Positions 27,239 to 37,245 of a stretch of 64,000 nucleotides of DNA are shown here, piece after piece. The notes beneath the pieces are model-generated. The model worked only from the letters and a program-made list of their open reading frames with translations, had not been told where the DNA came from and did not search any database. A program made the position numbers and the translations under genes. The first letter of the stretch is position 1; the number at the start of each line of letters is the position of its first letter. Source of the stretch: Paraburkholderia phosphatilytica (GTDB lineage Bacteria > Pseudomonadota > Gammaproteobacteria > Burkholderiales > Burkholderiaceae); NCBI RefSeq assembly GCF_003443895.1, contig NZ_QQOA01000002.1, positions 248,001-312,000 on the forward strand, given 5' to 3'.

Positions 27239-27628
27239 TCACCGATAACAAGCCCTGCGCATAATCGCATCGCCGATCGTATCCGGCGCGAAATCCACCG
27301 TGTGCCCTTCATCGAACGTCGTCGCGTGAATGACGTGCCGATCCATGTCGTAGGTTGTCAGCGCAATGAGATGCCCGACACGCATCGCGCAATCGAAAGA
27401 GAAGTGGGCGAGTATGTAGGCGGTGGCTTTCGTGTCGCCGTGAAGCACGGTTGCGTTGTTGTAGGTCGAGTCGGCCCAGATCCGGGCGTTGTTGCCATCC
27501 CGTAGAACTGAGGTCGTGTCGACGTAAAAGTCTTGCGTCCCGGCATTGCCGACGAACACCCAGTTGCCGGCCAACGCCACGCTCGATGCCACTGCGAGCA
27601 CCGCCCCGAACAGCCACTTCGCGATCAT
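27239..27628 (-). CDS. Exported protein resembling surface-adhesin protein E
   Basis: 129 residues from ATG 27628, which follows AGGGG by six bases; a GTG at 27655 in frame is the alternative. A signal peptide (WLFGAVLAVASSVALA) is followed by NWVFVGNAGTQDFYVDTTSV and ARIWADSTYNN, the pattern of the Adhesin_E-like family of small exported beta-proteins. Two cysteines (SFDCAMRVGH and the C-terminal ACYR) could form a disulfide. No lipobox. The family assignment is from recognisable pattern and is moderate. Confidence 0.65.
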   Translation of the reverse strand: MIAKWLFGAVLAVASSVALAGNWVFVGNAGTQDFYVDTTSVLRDGNNARIWADSTYNNATVLHGDTKATAYILAHFSFDCAMRVGHLIALTTYDMDRHVIHATTFDEGHTVDFAPDTIGDAIMRRACYR

Positions 27629-27739
27629 GCCGAACCCCTGAATTTTCGTGTTCACGCGCTTGCTTGTGCGAACGCGTGATATTCGTCTTTCAGGTTATCG
27701 GCGCGGTTTGCGCATGCTTGAGATGCGACTCACTCAGTC

Positions 27740-27958
27740 TCAAAGCCTCGCAATCGAAACCTCCGTCGACTTCACCAGCGCCACCACCTCGGCGCCCACC
27801 TTCAGCTCAAGCTCGTCGATCGAACGCGTCGTGATCACGGACGTGACGACGATGCCGAACGAAGTCTCCACGTCGACTTCGGACACCACCGGTCCGCGGA
27901 TGATTTCCTTGACCTTGCCTTTGAACTGGTTGCGTACGTTGATTGCGGTAATGGCCAT
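27740..27958 (-). CDS. Molybdopterin/molybdate-binding Mop (TOBE) protein
   Basis: 72 residues forming a single Mop domain (MAITAINVRNQFKGKVKEI, GPVVSEVDVETS, VVTSVITTRSIDEL). Molbindin-type proteins bind molybdate or related oxyanions. It follows ssuB by 56 bases on the same strand, as the last gene of the sulfonate operon, an arrangement also seen in other Burkholderiales. Its role there is unknown. Confidence 0.87.
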   Translation of the reverse strand: MAITAINVRNQFKGKVKEIIRGPVVSEVDVETSFGIVVTSVITTRSIDELELKVGAEVVALVKSTEVSIARL

Positions 27959-28014
27959 AGCGTTGTGCTCCGTGGAGTCGACCTGATGTGTGAACTGAAC
28001 AAAAGAAAAGGAAA

Positions 28015-28995
28015 TCAAACGGCCCAGCGCACTTCGCTCGGCCGCACGTCGCGCTCATAGCGCTCGTCGCGCGCCGCGCCGCGATGCGTGTCGTCGGGCG
28101 TGCTTTTCAGCACCCGTTGCAGCACCTCGTCCTCGAGCGCGGCAAATCCCGCCGAAGCGCGCGCACGCGGCCGCGCAAGCGGCACCGGCTGGTCGAGCGC
28201 GATGCGGCCGTCTTCGACGAGCAGGATCCGGTCGCCCAGCGCGACGGCTTCATGCACGTCGTGCGTGACCAGCAGCGCGGTGAAGCGATGCTCGCGCCAG
28301 AGCCGCTCGATCAGCGCATGCATCTCGATGCGCGTGAGCGCGTCGAGCGCACCGAGCGGCTCGTCGAGCAGTAGCAGTTGCGGACGGTGCACGAGCGCAC
28401 GCGCCAACGCCACGCGTTGCCGCTGGCCGCCGGAAAGCTGCGAAGGCCAGTCGTTCGCGCGTTCGAGCAGCCCGACTTCGGCAAGCACCGCCCTCGCCTC
28501 GTCGCGCGCGCCGCGTCCGAGGCCAAGCATCACGTTCTGCTGTACCGTCTTCCACGGCAGCAGGCGCGAGTCCTGAAACATGATTCGCGTATCGAGTGCG
28601 CTGCCGTCTTTCGCGCGCTTCACGAGTTCGCCGCCGCTCGGCGCTTCGAGTCCCGCGACGAGCCGCAGCAACGTCGACTTCCCGCAGCCGCTGCGCCCAA
28701 CGATCGCGACAAAGCTGCCACGCTCGATGGACAGATCGAAGTTCGACAGCACGGTCCGCTCGCCGTACTGCTTCACGACGCCACGCAGTTCCACCGCGTG
28801 ATCGGTTTCGCTAAGCTCGCGCAAAGTCGCAGGCGCCACGGCCACGCCTTCGCGACGTGCGTGCATAACGTCGCTTTCGTCGCTCAGCGCGGCCTCGCGC
28901 GCGTCGTGATCGAGCGTGCGCGGCTGTGCGAGTTCCACATCGAGATCGCGGCCCGCAATACTGCCGAACGATGCCGTCAGGCTGGTCGCACTCAT
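28015..28995 (-). CDS. ssuB: Aliphatic sulfonate ABC transporter ATP-binding protein
   Basis: 326 residues. Walker [10 protein letters not shown], signature LSGGQRQR, Walker [13 protein letters not shown] and H-loop VTHDVHEAV place it in the nitrate/sulfonate/taurine group. An N-terminal extension of about 65 residues and a C-terminal basic tail are typical of Burkholderia SsuB. ATG 28995 shares one base with the ssuC stop (TGATG), indicating translational coupling. Confidence 0.94.
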   Translation of the reverse strand: MSATSLTASFGSIAGRDLDVELAQPRTLDHDAREAALSDESDVMHARREGVAVAPATLRELSETDHAVELRGVVKQYGERTVLSNFDLSIERGSFVAIVGRSGCGKSTLLRLVAGLEAPSGGELVKRAKDGSALDTRIMFQDSRLLPWKTVQQNVMLGLGRGARDEARAVLAEVGLLERANDWPSQLSGGQRQRVALARALVHRPQLLLLDEPLGALDALTRIEMHALIERLWREHRFTALLVTHDVHEAVALGDRILLVEDGRIALDQPVPLARPRARASAGFAALEDEVLQRVLKSTPDDTHRGAARDERYERDVRPSEVRWAV

Positions 28996-29831
28996 CACTT
29001 CGCTCCTCGTTGATAGGCCGGATGCCAGCGCAGCGTTACGCGCTCGATGGACTTCGCGAGCACGTCGGCGATCTTGCCGAGCGCCGCGTACAGCAGGATG
29101 CCGACCACCACGACGTCGGTCTGCAGGAACTCCCGCGCGTTCATCGTCATGTAGCCGATGCCCGATTGCGCGGAGATCGTTTCCGCGACGATCAGCATCA
29201 CCCACATCAGCCCCAGCGCGAAACGCAGGCCAACGAGGATCGACGGCAACGCACCCGGAAGGATCACGTCGCGATATAACGGAAAGCCCTTCACACCATA
29301 GCTGCGCGCCATCTCGATCAGGTTGGCATCCACCGACCGGATGCCGTGAAACGTGTTCACGTAGATCGGGAAAAACACACCGAGCGCGACGAGGAAAATC
29401 TTTGCCTGCTCCTCGATGCCGAACCACAGGATCACGAGCGGAATCATCGCGAGCGCGGGGATGTTGCGGATCATCTGCACCGTCGAATCCAGCGCGATTT
29501 CGAACGGCCTGAACAGCCCCGTCGCGAGACCGAGCACGAGCCCCACGCTTCCGCCTATCGCGAGGCCGGCCAGCGCGCGCCACGCGCTGATCTTCACGTC
29601 GGCCCACATTTCGCCGGACTGCACGAGCGACCGTGCGGCTTTCACGACCGCGAGCGGTTCGGGCAGCACGCGCGTGGATAGCACGCCGCTGCGCGCCGCG
29701 AACTCCCACGCGAGCAGGATCGCGAGCGGCGCAAGCCACGGCGCGATCGCGACGCCTACGCGGCGCAGCGCCTCCGCTGCGTCGGACTTCGCCGCGGGCC
29801 CGGCGGCGGGATGGGCAATGATGTCGGCCAT
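28995..29831 (-). CDS. ssuC: Aliphatic sulfonate ABC transporter permease
   Basis: 278 residues with about six membrane helices and the EAA-type loop around [20 protein letters not shown], as in SsuC. It forms the membrane channel with SsuB. It lies 39 bases after ssuD. Confidence 0.94.
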   Translation of the reverse strand: MADIIAHPAAGPAAKSDAAEALRRVGVAIAPWLAPLAILLAWEFAARSGVLSTRVLPEPLAVVKAARSLVQSGEMWADVKISAWRALAGLAIGGSVGLVLGLATGLFRPFEIALDSTVQMIRNIPALAMIPLVILWFGIEEQAKIFLVALGVFFPIYVNTFHGIRSVDANLIEMARSYGVKGFPLYRDVILPGALPSILVGLRFALGLMWVMLIVAETISAQSGIGYMTMNAREFLQTDVVVVGILLYAALGKIADVLAKSIERVTLRWHPAYQRGAK

Positions 29832-29870
29832 ATTCCGTGACTCCTTTCTTCGCAGAAACCTGCGCGCGCC

Positions 29871-31040
29871 TCAGCTCGCGCTCACCTTCGGCAGATAGTT
29901 GTTGCCGACGATCTCGCCGAACGGACCCGACAGCGGCCCGCTCGCGCCACGCGGCGTGCGCGCGCCGTGCGTCTTCGGCAGCAGCGGAAACACCAGTTCG
30001 GCAAAGCGGTACGATTCCTCGAGGTGCGGATAGCCCGACAGAATGAACGTCTCGATGCCGAGCTCCGCATACTCCTTCATGCGCGCGGCCACTTGTTCAG
30101 GATTCCCGACGAGTGCGGTCCCTGCCCCGCCGCGCACGAGGCCGACGCCGGCCCACAGGTTCGGATAGATCTCGAGCGTTTCGCGTCCGCCGCGCTTGCC
30201 GCCGTGTAACGCGGCCATCCGGCGTTGCCCTTCCGAATCCATCTTCGCGAACGACGCCTGCGCGCGCGCCACGGTTTCGTCGTCGAGGCGGCTGATCAGC
30301 CTGTCCGCGGCGGCCCACGCTTCGTCTTCGGTCTCGCGTACGATTACATGCAGGCGAATGCCGAAACGGATCTTGCGGCCCGCGTCTTCCGCGCGTTTGC
30401 GGATGTCGCCGAGCTTCTTCGCGACCGCTTCGGGCGGCTCGCCCCACGTCAGATACGTATCGATATGCGTCGCGGCGATGTTGTGCGCCGCCGGCGACGA
30501 GCCGCCGAACCACAGCGGCGGATGTGGCTCCTGCACCGGCGGATACAGCAGCTTGCCGCCCTTCGACTGCAGATGCTTGCCCTCGAAATTGACCGCGTCG
30601 TTCGAATGCGCGGCGCTCAGCAGTTCGCGCCAGATGTGCAGGAACTCGTCGGTGATTTCGTAGCGCGTGTCGTGATCGACGAACACGCCGTCGCCTTCCA
30701 GCTCCGCGGAATCGCCGCCCGTCACCACGTTGATCAGCAGGCGTCCGCCCGACAGACGGTCGAAGGTCGACGCCATGCGCGCAGCCAGTCCCGGCGACGA
30801 CAGCCCCGGCCGGATCGCGACGAGAAACTTCAGCCGCTGCGTGACTGGGATCAGGCTCGATGCGACCACCCACGCGTCCTCGCACGACCGGCCCGTCGGC
30901 AGCAGCACGCCCTCGTAGCCGAGCGTATCGGCGGCGACGGCGATCTGCTGGAAGTACGCGAGATCCGCTGCACGCGCACCTTCCGAGGTGCCCAGATAGC
31001 GGCTGTCGCCGTGGGTCGGGATGAACCAGAACACATTCAT
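29871..31040 (-). CDS. ssuD: FMNH2-dependent alkanesulfonate monooxygenase
   Basis: 389 residues, a bacterial luciferase-like TIM barrel: [44 protein letters not shown] and NVVTGGD are SsuD hallmarks. It cleaves C1-C10 alkanesulfonates to aldehyde and sulfite using reduced flavin. The flavin reductase SsuE and binding protein SsuA, usually in the same operon, are not adjacent here. Confidence 0.96.
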   Translation of the reverse strand: MNVFWFIPTHGDSRYLGTSEGARAADLAYFQQIAVAADTLGYEGVLLPTGRSCEDAWVVASSLIPVTQRLKFLVAIRPGLSSPGLAARMASTFDRLSGGRLLINVVTGGDSAELEGDGVFVDHDTRYEITDEFLHIWRELLSAAHSNDAVNFEGKHLQSKGGKLLYPPVQEPHPPLWFGGSSPAAHNIAATHIDTYLTWGEPPEAVAKKLGDIRKRAEDAGRKIRFGIRLHVIVRETEDEAWAAADRLISRLDDETVARAQASFAKMDSEGQRRMAALHGGKRGGRETLEIYPNLWAGVGLVRGGAGTALVGNPEQVAARMKEYAELGIETFILSGYPHLEESYRFAELVFPLLPKTHGARTPRGASGPLSGPFGEIVGNNYLPKVSAS

Positions 31041-31311
31041 AGGCTGCTCCTGCTTGCCTCTTCGAGGGCGATTGAGAGGAAAACAGTCTAGGGATGGGCT
31101 CTGCGGATGCGAACGATTTAATTCAGCTTAGGTTTTCCACTTTCGTGCTTTACCCGACGCTGCAGCATACGTTCGCGCTCGTGAAGGTGGACGGCCGCCG
31201 GAACCCGCACCAGTACGGCCTCCCGGCCGGCGAGCCCGATATAATGGCGCGATTCCGATAACCCGGCCCGGGCGCATCCGCAGCACTGCCCGTGCTTCTG
31301 GCGGTCCATGC

Positions 31312-31737
31312 ATGCAAAAGATCATCCTGCCGTTCGTATCTGGTTTTCTCGCTTCGCTGTTCTTCCACGAATCGACGCTCGCGCTGATGCACGCCGCGGG
31401 TCTCATCGATCCCACCGGTTTCTCCACCGCGCCGTTCATGCCGCTCGGCATGCCGGAGTTCATCGCGAACGCGATCTGGAGCGCCGTGTGGGCGATCGCG
31501 ATGGCGTGGCTGTTGAGAGTGTCGCCGGAGCGTCCGGCGCCGTGGGTGCAGGCGTTCGTGTTCGGCGGCATCGTGCTGACGGCGGCGAGCACCTTCGTCG
31601 TCGATCCGCTGCGCGGCATCTGGCCGACCGGCAACATGGCGCCGCGGCTCGCGGTCGGCTTCGCGGCGAATGCGGTGTGGGGATGGGGCGCGCTGGTGTT
31701 CATGCGCGCGTTCATGCGTTACGAGGACGAGCGCTGA
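31312..31737 (+). CDS. Hypothetical four-helix membrane protein
   Basis: 141 residues, about four transmembrane helices (residues 5-25, 47-68, 78-98, 110-132), His20 and Glu21 in helix 1. No known domain. ATG 31312 has only a weak ribosome site. Divergent from ssuD with 271 bases between, which holds both promoters; one small minus-strand frame in that gap was not accepted. Confidence 0.65.
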   Translation: MQKIILPFVSGFLASLFFHESTLALMHAAGLIDPTGFSTAPFMPLGMPEFIANAIWSAVWAIAMAWLLRVSPERPAPWVQAFVFGGIVLTAASTFVVDPLRGIWPTGNMAPRLAVGFAANAVWGWGALVFMRAFMRYEDER

Positions 31738-31810
31738 GTTGGCTCGCTCACGCTCGGGCTAGCGCTCGCGGGTATTGGCGCGCCGACGCCGTTTCGTGCC
31801 GAGTTGAGCC

Positions 31811-32941
31811 TCAGCCGATCAGATCGCTGAGCGGATGCTCGACCGCGGACCACGGGCTCTCGAACATCCGCGCCACCATCTCCGGCGTCACGTCTTCGAT
31901 CCGTGCGGTCCGCCAGCGCGGCCGGTTGTCCTTGTCGACGAGCGCCGCGCGCACGCCTTCCAACACGTCGCCCTGACCGAACGATGAACGCGTGAGATCC
32001 AGGTCGCGCCGCAGGCAATCCGACATCGTCCCTTCCGCGCGCGTCACCACTTCGAGCGAGACCGCCATCGAAAGCGGCGAACGCTCGCGCAGGAGCCCGA
32101 TCGCCTGCTCGGCCCACTCGCGGTCTTCGCCGTCCGTCTCCGCTTCGAGCGACGCCAGGATCTGCCCGACATCCCGCTTCGCAAAATGCCGGTCGATGCG
32201 TTCGCGCGATGCAGCGAGCGTCGACTTTTCCGGCGCCGGGCTTTCGCTGTGCGCGTCGCATTCGCGCAGCACACAGTTCACGACGTCGGCGCCCAGCTCG
32301 AACACTTCCGAGCGCAGCGTGGCGAGCAGCGACGGTACGGCATCGTCGTCGAGATACGCATCCGCGAGGCCCGCGTAGAGCGCGTCGGCGGCATGCAGCG
32401 TGGTGCCTGTGACGGCGAGATAGCGGCCGATCGCGCCCGGCGTGCGGGCGAGAAACCAGCTCACGCCCACGTCCGGAAAGAGCCCGATGCGTGTTTCCGG
32501 CATCGCCATGCGCGTCGAACCAGTGACGATCCGCACGCCGCCCGTGCGATGCGCGCCCTGCGAAATGCCCATGCCGCCGCCCATCACAACGCCATGCGTG
32601 AGCGCGATATACGGCTTCGGATACGTGAAGATCGCGTGATCGAGGCGGTACTCGTCGATGAAGAAGGTATCGATCGCCGCCTTGTCGCCACTCTGCCAGG
32701 ACTCGTACAGGAAGCGCACGTCGCCGCCCGCGCAGAACGCCCGCGCATGCGGGCTGCGCACGACCACGGCGAGCACGTCCGGGTCCTCGCGCCAGCGCTC
32801 GAGCGCGGCATGCATCGCGCGGATCATCGACGTCGATAGCGCGTTCAGCGCCTTCGGGCGCTCCAGTTCGATGAAGCCGATCCGGTTCGCGACGTAGGCG
32901 TTGATGTCGTCGCTGACGGCGGGGGTTTCAGGCGTGGACAT
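31811..32941 (-). CDS. Enoyl-CoA hydratase/isomerase family; 3-hydroxyisobutyryl-CoA hydrolase-like
   Basis: 376 residues. Crotonase fold with FIELERPKALNALST near the N-terminus, the oxyanion segment RAFCAGGDVRFLYE, and HGVVMGGGMGISQGAH with MPETRIGLFPDVGVSWFLAR. The C-terminal extension (GTMSDCLRRDLDLTR, EGVRAALVDKDNRPRW) is that of HIBYL-CoA hydrolases, which act in valine catabolism. ATG 32941 was chosen as the natural start before MSTPETPAVSDD. Confidence 0.88.
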   Translation of the reverse strand: MSTPETPAVSDDINAYVANRIGFIELERPKALNALSTSMIRAMHAALERWREDPDVLAVVVRSPHARAFCAGGDVRFLYESWQSGDKAAIDTFFIDEYRLDHAIFTYPKPYIALTHGVVMGGGMGISQGAHRTGGVRIVTGSTRMAMPETRIGLFPDVGVSWFLARTPGAIGRYLAVTGTTLHAADALYAGLADAYLDDDAVPSLLATLRSEVFELGADVVNCVLRECDAHSESPAPEKSTLAASRERIDRHFAKRDVGQILASLEAETDGEDREWAEQAIGLLRERSPLSMAVSLEVVTRAEGTMSDCLRRDLDLTRSSFGQGDVLEGVRAALVDKDNRPRWRTARIEDVTPEMVARMFESPWSAVEHPLSDLIG

Positions 32942-33008
32942 GGCGGGAAGCGTTGGTGGGAAGTTTGGTCGGAACCAGACGGTACCACGCGTGTGCACTC
33001 CACTGCAC

Positions 33009-33734
33009 TCAAGTGCCTGCGCCGCGCGGGCTCCGCGAGCGCTTCTGCGAAGCAGTCCCGGCCGCCGCCGCGGCCACCGCTTCCGCCGCGCCCTGCGCCG
33101 CCAGCGCGGCCGGCATCGCGACGCGCGGTAGCCATGCGTCGAGCGCCGCTTCGACGAGCGTTTCGAGCGGCGCGCGCGGAAACACGGGGCACGTGAGCTT
33201 CAGCGCGACGATGCCATGAATCGTCGCCCAGAACGCCTCCGCGCCAACTGCACTATCCAGCGTGGCGGGCAGACGCTGCTGCGCTTTCAGTGCATCGAGT
33301 GCATCGGTCATCAGCCGCATCGCCGCTTCGCCGGACTCGTCCGATGCCGCCGCATCGGTCAGTGCCGATTCGGTGTAGCTCGGATCTTCCATGAACATCA
33401 GCCGGTAGGTTTCCGGATGCGCGACGCCAAACGCGACGTATCCGCGCCCAAGCGCCCTCAGCCGCTCGGCTGGATCGGCGATCGATGCGACCGGCATCAA
33501 GGTGGCGAGCAGTTGCGAATAGCCCTCGACGCACAGCGTGCGGGCGATCTCGTCGCGACTCTCGAAGTGCAGGTATAGCGTGGCCGGCGAATACTCGATG
33601 GCATCGGCGATCTTGCGCATCGACAGCGCGCCGAAGCCCTCGCGCACGACGATGCGCCGCGCGGCATCGAGGATGCGTTCGCGCAACGCCTGCTTTTCCC
33701 GGTTCTTTCTCTCAGCGATTCCCATGGCTTGCAT
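33009..33734 (-). CDS. TetR-family transcriptional repressor
   Basis: About 241 residues. The N-terminal helix-turn-helix reads RERILDAARRIVVREGFGAL through IEYSPATLYLHFESRDEIA, followed by a TetR_C_13/AcrR-like ligand domain and an Ala-rich basic tail. ATG 33734 or 33725 are equally plausible starts. It is divergent from an SDR-type oxidoreductase, and three TGAAC-type palindromes lie between them, so it probably represses both. Confidence 0.87.
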   Translation of the reverse strand: MQAMGIAERKNREKQALRERILDAARRIVVREGFGALSMRKIADAIEYSPATLYLHFESRDEIARTLCVEGYSQLLATLMPVASIADPAERLRALGRGYVAFGVAHPETYRLMFMEDPSYTESALTDAAASDESGEAAMRLMTDALDALKAQQRLPATLDSAVGAEAFWATIHGIVALKLTCPVFPRAPLETLVEAALDAWLPRVAMPAALAAQGAAEAVAAAAAGTASQKRSRSPRGAGT

Positions 33735-33741
33735 TTTCGGG

Positions 33742-33769
33742 TTGACAAACTGAAAAGTCAAATTAAACT
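33742..33769 (+). promoter_or_regulatory. Promoter of the NAD-dependent epimerase-like gene
   Basis: TTGACA at 33742-33747, 16-base spacer, TAAACT at 33764-33769. It runs into the first of three palindromic operators, so repressor binding would block initiation. Confidence 0.5.
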
Positions 33770-33829
33770 GAACACCGTTCACTGAACATCGTTCAGTAAA
33801 TGTTCAGTGGTTTGAACATGGTGTTCAAA
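33769..33829. promoter_or_regulatory. Triple palindromic operator of the TetR regulator
   Basis: Three related dyads: TGAAC-ACC-GTTCA at 33769-33781, ACTGAAC-ATC-GTTCAGT at 33781-33797 and TTTGAACA-TGG-TGTTCAAA at 33811-33829, each perfect, sharing the core GAAC-N3-GTTC. They sit between the divergent tetR and oxidoreductase genes, downstream of the promoter at 33742-33769. Confidence 0.75.
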
Positions 33830-33865
33830 GCCCTGCAGAACCCTTTCACTAGCCAAGGAATTCGT

Positions 33866-34840
33866 ATGAACCAGACTGGAACGATCGGACTGTTCGGCGC
33901 CGCGGGCGCCGTGGGACAAAGCATTGCCGCCGCGCTGCGTGCGGCGGACCGCGACTATCGGGTGATCGGCCGCTCACGGGCGCCGCTCGAAGCGGCGTTC
34001 GGCCACGACCCGCGCGCGGCAATCGAAACATGGAACCCGGACGATCCGGCGTCGATCGCCGCGGCCGCGCGGGGGCTTTGTACCGCCATCTACCTGGTCG
34101 GCGTGCCCTATCACCAGTTCGAGCTGCATCCGCAGTTGATGCGCAAGACGCTGGAGGGTTTGAAGGCGGCCGGCGTCAAACAGCTGATTCTCGTCGGCAC
34201 CGTGTATCCGTACGGACGGCCGCGCATGCAGCCTGTCACCGAAGCGCATCCGCGCGAACCGCACACGTTCAAGGGGCGCATGCGGCTCGAACAGGAAAAT
34301 CTCGTGCTCGAAGCGCACGGCAAGAGCGGCCTGTCGACGCTCGTGCTGCGCCTGCCCGACTTCTACGGTCCCGGCATCGAGCGCAGCTTTCTCAATGGCA
34401 TTTTCGAAAGCGCGGCGCGCGGCAAGCGCGCGATGATGATCGGCCCCATCGACGTACCGCATGAATATCTGTTCATCCCCGACGTCGGCCCGGTGATCGA
34501 GACGCTCACGCGCACGCCGGAGGCATTCGGGCGTGTGCTGCACATCGCGGGAACGGGCACGATCACGCAACGCGAGGTCGCGCGGCAGGCGTACGAACTC
34601 GCCGGCCGCACGCCAAAAATGATGGTGCTCGGCAAGACCGCGCTACGCGTGACGGGTCTCTTCGATCCGATGCTGCGGGAACTGGTGGAGATGCACTACC
34701 TGCAGACCGAGCCCGTCGTGCTGGACGATTCGGCGCTTCAGGCGTTGATCGGGCCGATCAGGAAGACGTCATACGAAGAAGGGATTCGCCGGTCGCTGGA
34801 CGCAGCGCGGCAGGCGGTGCTGCACGAGGCGCATGCGTGA
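33866..34840 (+). CDS. NAD(P)-dependent epimerase/dehydratase-like oxidoreductase
   Basis: 324 residues, extended SDR fold. Gly-rich GLFGAAGAVGQSIAAAL at residues 8-24, VGTVYPYG including the active-site tyrosine region, and LRLPDFYGPG. AAGGAATTCGT before ATG 33866 supports the start over 33800. Probably under control of the divergent TetR protein. Substrate unknown. Confidence 0.83.
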   Translation: MNQTGTIGLFGAAGAVGQSIAAALRAADRDYRVIGRSRAPLEAAFGHDPRAAIETWNPDDPASIAAAARGLCTAIYLVGVPYHQFELHPQLMRKTLEGLKAAGVKQLILVGTVYPYGRPRMQPVTEAHPREPHTFKGRMRLEQENLVLEAHGKSGLSTLVLRLPDFYGPGIERSFLNGIFESAARGKRAMMIGPIDVPHEYLFIPDVGPVIETLTRTPEAFGRVLHIAGTGTITQREVARQAYELAGRTPKMMVLGKTALRVTGLFDPMLRELVEMHYLQTEPVVLDDSALQALIGPIRKTSYEEGIRRSLDAARQAVLHEAHA

Positions 34841-34930
34841 ACGCTGGCGGGCAGATTGAACGCGGCGCGTTCAGTTGCGCATTCAGCCGTTCACTGCTCT
34901 ATGCACTGCACTAAGCATTGCTTTGAACAC

Positions 34931-35215
34931 TCAGCTCACCATGCTTCCCGGCGGGAAGTGGCCGCTTTTCAGCAGCACGGGCGTGCCGTTGCTGATGCGC
35001 AGATGTTCGCGCGCCACGGCTTCGATGCGGTCGCGTCCTGCGTTGAACGCGCGCATCCATGCTTCGCGGCCTTCGGGGCTCGCACCGAAGTGATCCTCGA
35101 GCGCTTCGACGGAAATCGCGCAGGGCACCGGCTCGCCATCCACGAGCGCGGCGAACACCACGGTCAGATTGGAATCGCGGTACAGGGGCGTATCCGCGGG
35201 AAAACGAATTTGCAT
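34931..35215 (-). CDS. DUF1488 protein
   Basis: 94 residues: MQIRFPADTPLYRDSNLTV, then VDGEPVPCAISVEALEDHFGA and W-x2-AF-x3-RDRIEAVAREHL, the DUF1488 pattern with its usual length. GAGGCG precedes ATG 35215. Small cytoplasmic protein of unknown role. Confidence 0.75.
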   Translation of the reverse strand: MQIRFPADTPLYRDSNLTVVFAALVDGEPVPCAISVEALEDHFGASPEGREAWMRAFNAGRDRIEAVAREHLRISNGTPVLLKSGHFPPGSMVS

Positions 35216-35595
35216 GATCGCCTCATCGGAAAAGCGGAAAGCATGGGGCACCGGTGAGCGGCCCATGCACTGTCGTTCATCGAGCATGCGTCAAGCCCAC
35301 GCGACGCACCGACAGCGGCCGTTCATTGCAGACCGCCTATGCTACTCGCCTTCATCGGCAATGGGCTCGAATGCGTGAGCCCGTACTCTGGCACCGTCGA
35401 GCGCATGAAGTTCCGTGCAGCATGGCGAAAGAGTCGCCGTTCTGCATGTGCCACCGTCCTTGCATTTCACTGACATGCAACGATGAGCGGCACTTTCATG
35501 CAGGCCGCATGTCGAACGGGCTCGCCAACGGCTGGCCGCCGGTATGTGGCTTGCTACGGGCGTCTGCGGACTTTTGCGGGAGGCGGGACGGCAAT
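35216..35595. other. 380-base intergenic region, nothing recognised
   Basis: No credible ORF, repeat, terminator or RNA gene was seen. It must contain the promoters of the DUF1488 gene and the small gene at 35596. Confidence 0.35.
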
Positions 35596-35793
35596 ATGGG
35601 AAAATATTTCATGCGCGGCACTGAAGTGCCGGAGCCGCGTGCAGCGGAGTGCTGGTTCAGCTACGCCGAAAAGCACGAGATCGATATCTCGAAAGCCATC
35701 AGCATCTGGGAAGACGCTGCAACCGCGGAAGGCGATACGAGCCGCCGCACGGTCGGCGATGCGGGCATCCATATCGATCCCGCCGCGCGCTAG
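35596..35793 (+). CDS. Small hypothetical protein
   Basis: 65 residues (MGKYFMRGTEVPEPRAAECW), acidic to neutral, no signal or membrane segment. The strong site GGGAGGCGGG 7-8 bases before ATG 35596 is the main evidence. An inner ATG at 35611 is possible. No family recognised. Confidence 0.5.
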   Translation: MGKYFMRGTEVPEPRAAECWFSYAEKHEIDISKAISIWEDAATAEGDTSRRTVGDAGIHIDPAAR

Positions 35794-35971
35794 TTTCATC
35801 GCGCATTGCACAGCGATCGTGCGCACGGTGTGTGTCATCCGCAGTGCGCATCATCATTATCGCGGCCGGCTTTGCCTCATATTTACCGGCATCATCTCGG
35901 GTAACGGCGCGACATGAGCCTTGTGCGGGCTCGCGCGCCGCATGGCCCGGCCACCTTCGACAGGAGTTTCG

Positions 35972-36355
35972 ATGAAGTACCCCGCCTCGCGCTTTCGCGC
36001 ATCCGGTTTTCCCGTCAGCCAGACCGCGCTGCGTGTGCTCGCCGCATCGGCGCGTGTGCTCGCGGTGCCCGGCGCCGTCGCGCTCAGTCTCACGCTCGGC
36101 GCATGCGCGTCGTCGAACACCACGCAACTGATCAATCTGCCGAATGGCCAGACCGGCTTCGCGCTCAACTGCAGCGGCGCCGACGCGAGCTCGAGCTGGG
36201 CGTCGTGCTACGTGCAGGCTGGCAAGGCATGCGGCCCGAGCGGTTACGACATCGTGTCGAAAGACAACGACGAAGGCGGCGCCGCAGGCGGCAGCGTGAC
36301 GAACGTTGTCTCGGCGAACGTGAAGAACCGCTCGATGATCGTGCGCTGCAAGTAA
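35972..36355 (+). CDS. Hypothetical outer-membrane-type lipoprotein
   Basis: 127 residues. Signal sequence with lipobox LTLGAC near residue 46, after a long basic/Ala-rich start. The mature part (SSNTTQLINLPNGQTGFALN) has three further Cys (NCSG, SCYV, KACG) and ends RCK. Asp/Ser residues after the lipid-Cys are absent (ASS), favouring outer-membrane sorting. ACAGGAG before ATG 35972. Function unknown. Confidence 0.7.
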   Translation: MKYPASRFRASGFPVSQTALRVLAASARVLAVPGAVALSLTLGACASSNTTQLINLPNGQTGFALNCSGADASSSWASCYVQAGKACGPSGYDIVSKDNDEGGAAGGSVTNVVSANVKNRSMIVRCK

Positions 36356-36404
36356 CGGCGTGGCGTGCGCTGCGCGCTACAAGCGCGTCGCAACGCGCCG
36401 CGCC

Positions 36405-36743
36405 TCAGTGCGCCTGCATCTTCGAGAACAGGTTGAGCACCACGACACCGGACACGATCAGCCCGAGCCCGCAGAGCGCGGGCAGATCCGGCACCTGCCG
36501 GTACAGCGCGATCGCGACGAGCGTGATCAGCACGATGCCCGCGCCGGACCAGATCGCGTACACAATGCCGACCGGGATGCTCTTCAGCGTGAGCGACAGG
36601 CAGTAGAACGCGATCCCGTAGCCCGCCACCACCACGACCGCGGGCACCACGCGGGAAAAACCCTCCGAGGCTTTCAGCGCCGATGTCGCAATGACTTCCG
36701 CGACGATCGCGACCGCGAGCCACACATAGGCAGGTACACGCAT
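36405..36743 (-). CDS. Small multidrug resistance (SMR) family transporter
   Basis: 112 residues with four membrane helices. Helix 1 has the essential membrane glutamate (Glu16 in [14 protein letters not shown]), followed by the SMR segments [26 protein letters not shown] (split here for length: [23 protein letters not shown]). It probably acts as a proton-coupled exporter of cationic compounds or guanidinium. It starts 4 bases after the upstream UPF0303 gene, so the two are co-transcribed. Confidence 0.93.
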   Translation of the reverse strand: MRVPAYVWLAVAIVAEVIATSALKASEGFSRVVPAVVVVAGYGIAFYCLSLTLKSIPVGIVYAIWSGAGIVLITLVAIALYRQVPDLPALCGLGLIVSGVVVLNLFSKMQAH

Positions 36744-36747
36744 AGGC

Positions 36748-37245
36748 TCAGGCCTTTGCAAGCGCGAGCTTGCCGTAGTCGAGATCGAGCTGCGCGCACA
36801 GCGCCTCGACCACGAGTTCATGATCCGCGCGCTGCGGCAGACCGGACACAGTGATCGAGCCGATCACACCCGCACCTTCCACCGTCAGCGGAAAACCACC
36901 GCCATGCGAAGCGTACTCGGCCACCGCGAGGCCGTTCTTGTCAGCGAGCGTCGTGCCGGCCTGCTGCATCCGCAGGCCGATCGAATACGAGCTGCGGCGA
37001 AAGTGCGCGACGGTGTTGCTCTTGCGGCGCACCCAGTCGACGTTGTCGGGCGTCGCGCCATCGAGCAGCGCGAAGAAGAGCGGCTGCCCGAACGTGCGGA
37101 TGTCGATCGCGAGCGCGAGATTGCGCGCGGTCGCGATTTCATGCAGCCACGCGCCGAGCTGCCATGCGCGGTTCGCGTCGAAGCGCGGAAACACCAGCGC
37201 CTTTTCCTGGGCGAGGATCGACTGTAGATCGTGAGCGATATCCAT
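36748..37245 (-). CDS. UPF0303 / heme-degrading-domain (GlcG-HbpS-like) protein
   Basis: 165 residues: [53 protein letters not shown] and the C-terminal [18 protein letters not shown] match UPF0303 throughout. The HbpS-like fold is known; the biochemical role is not. A GTG at 37275 would add ten residues. Operon with the SMR gene. Confidence 0.85.
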   Translation of the reverse strand: MDIAHDLQSILAQEKALVFPRFDANRAWQLGAWLHEIATARNLALAIDIRTFGQPLFFALLDGATPDNVDWVRRKSNTVAHFRRSSYSIGLRMQQAGTTLADKNGLAVAEYASHGGGFPLTVEGAGVIGSITVSGLPQRADHELVVEALCAQLDLDYGKLALAKA

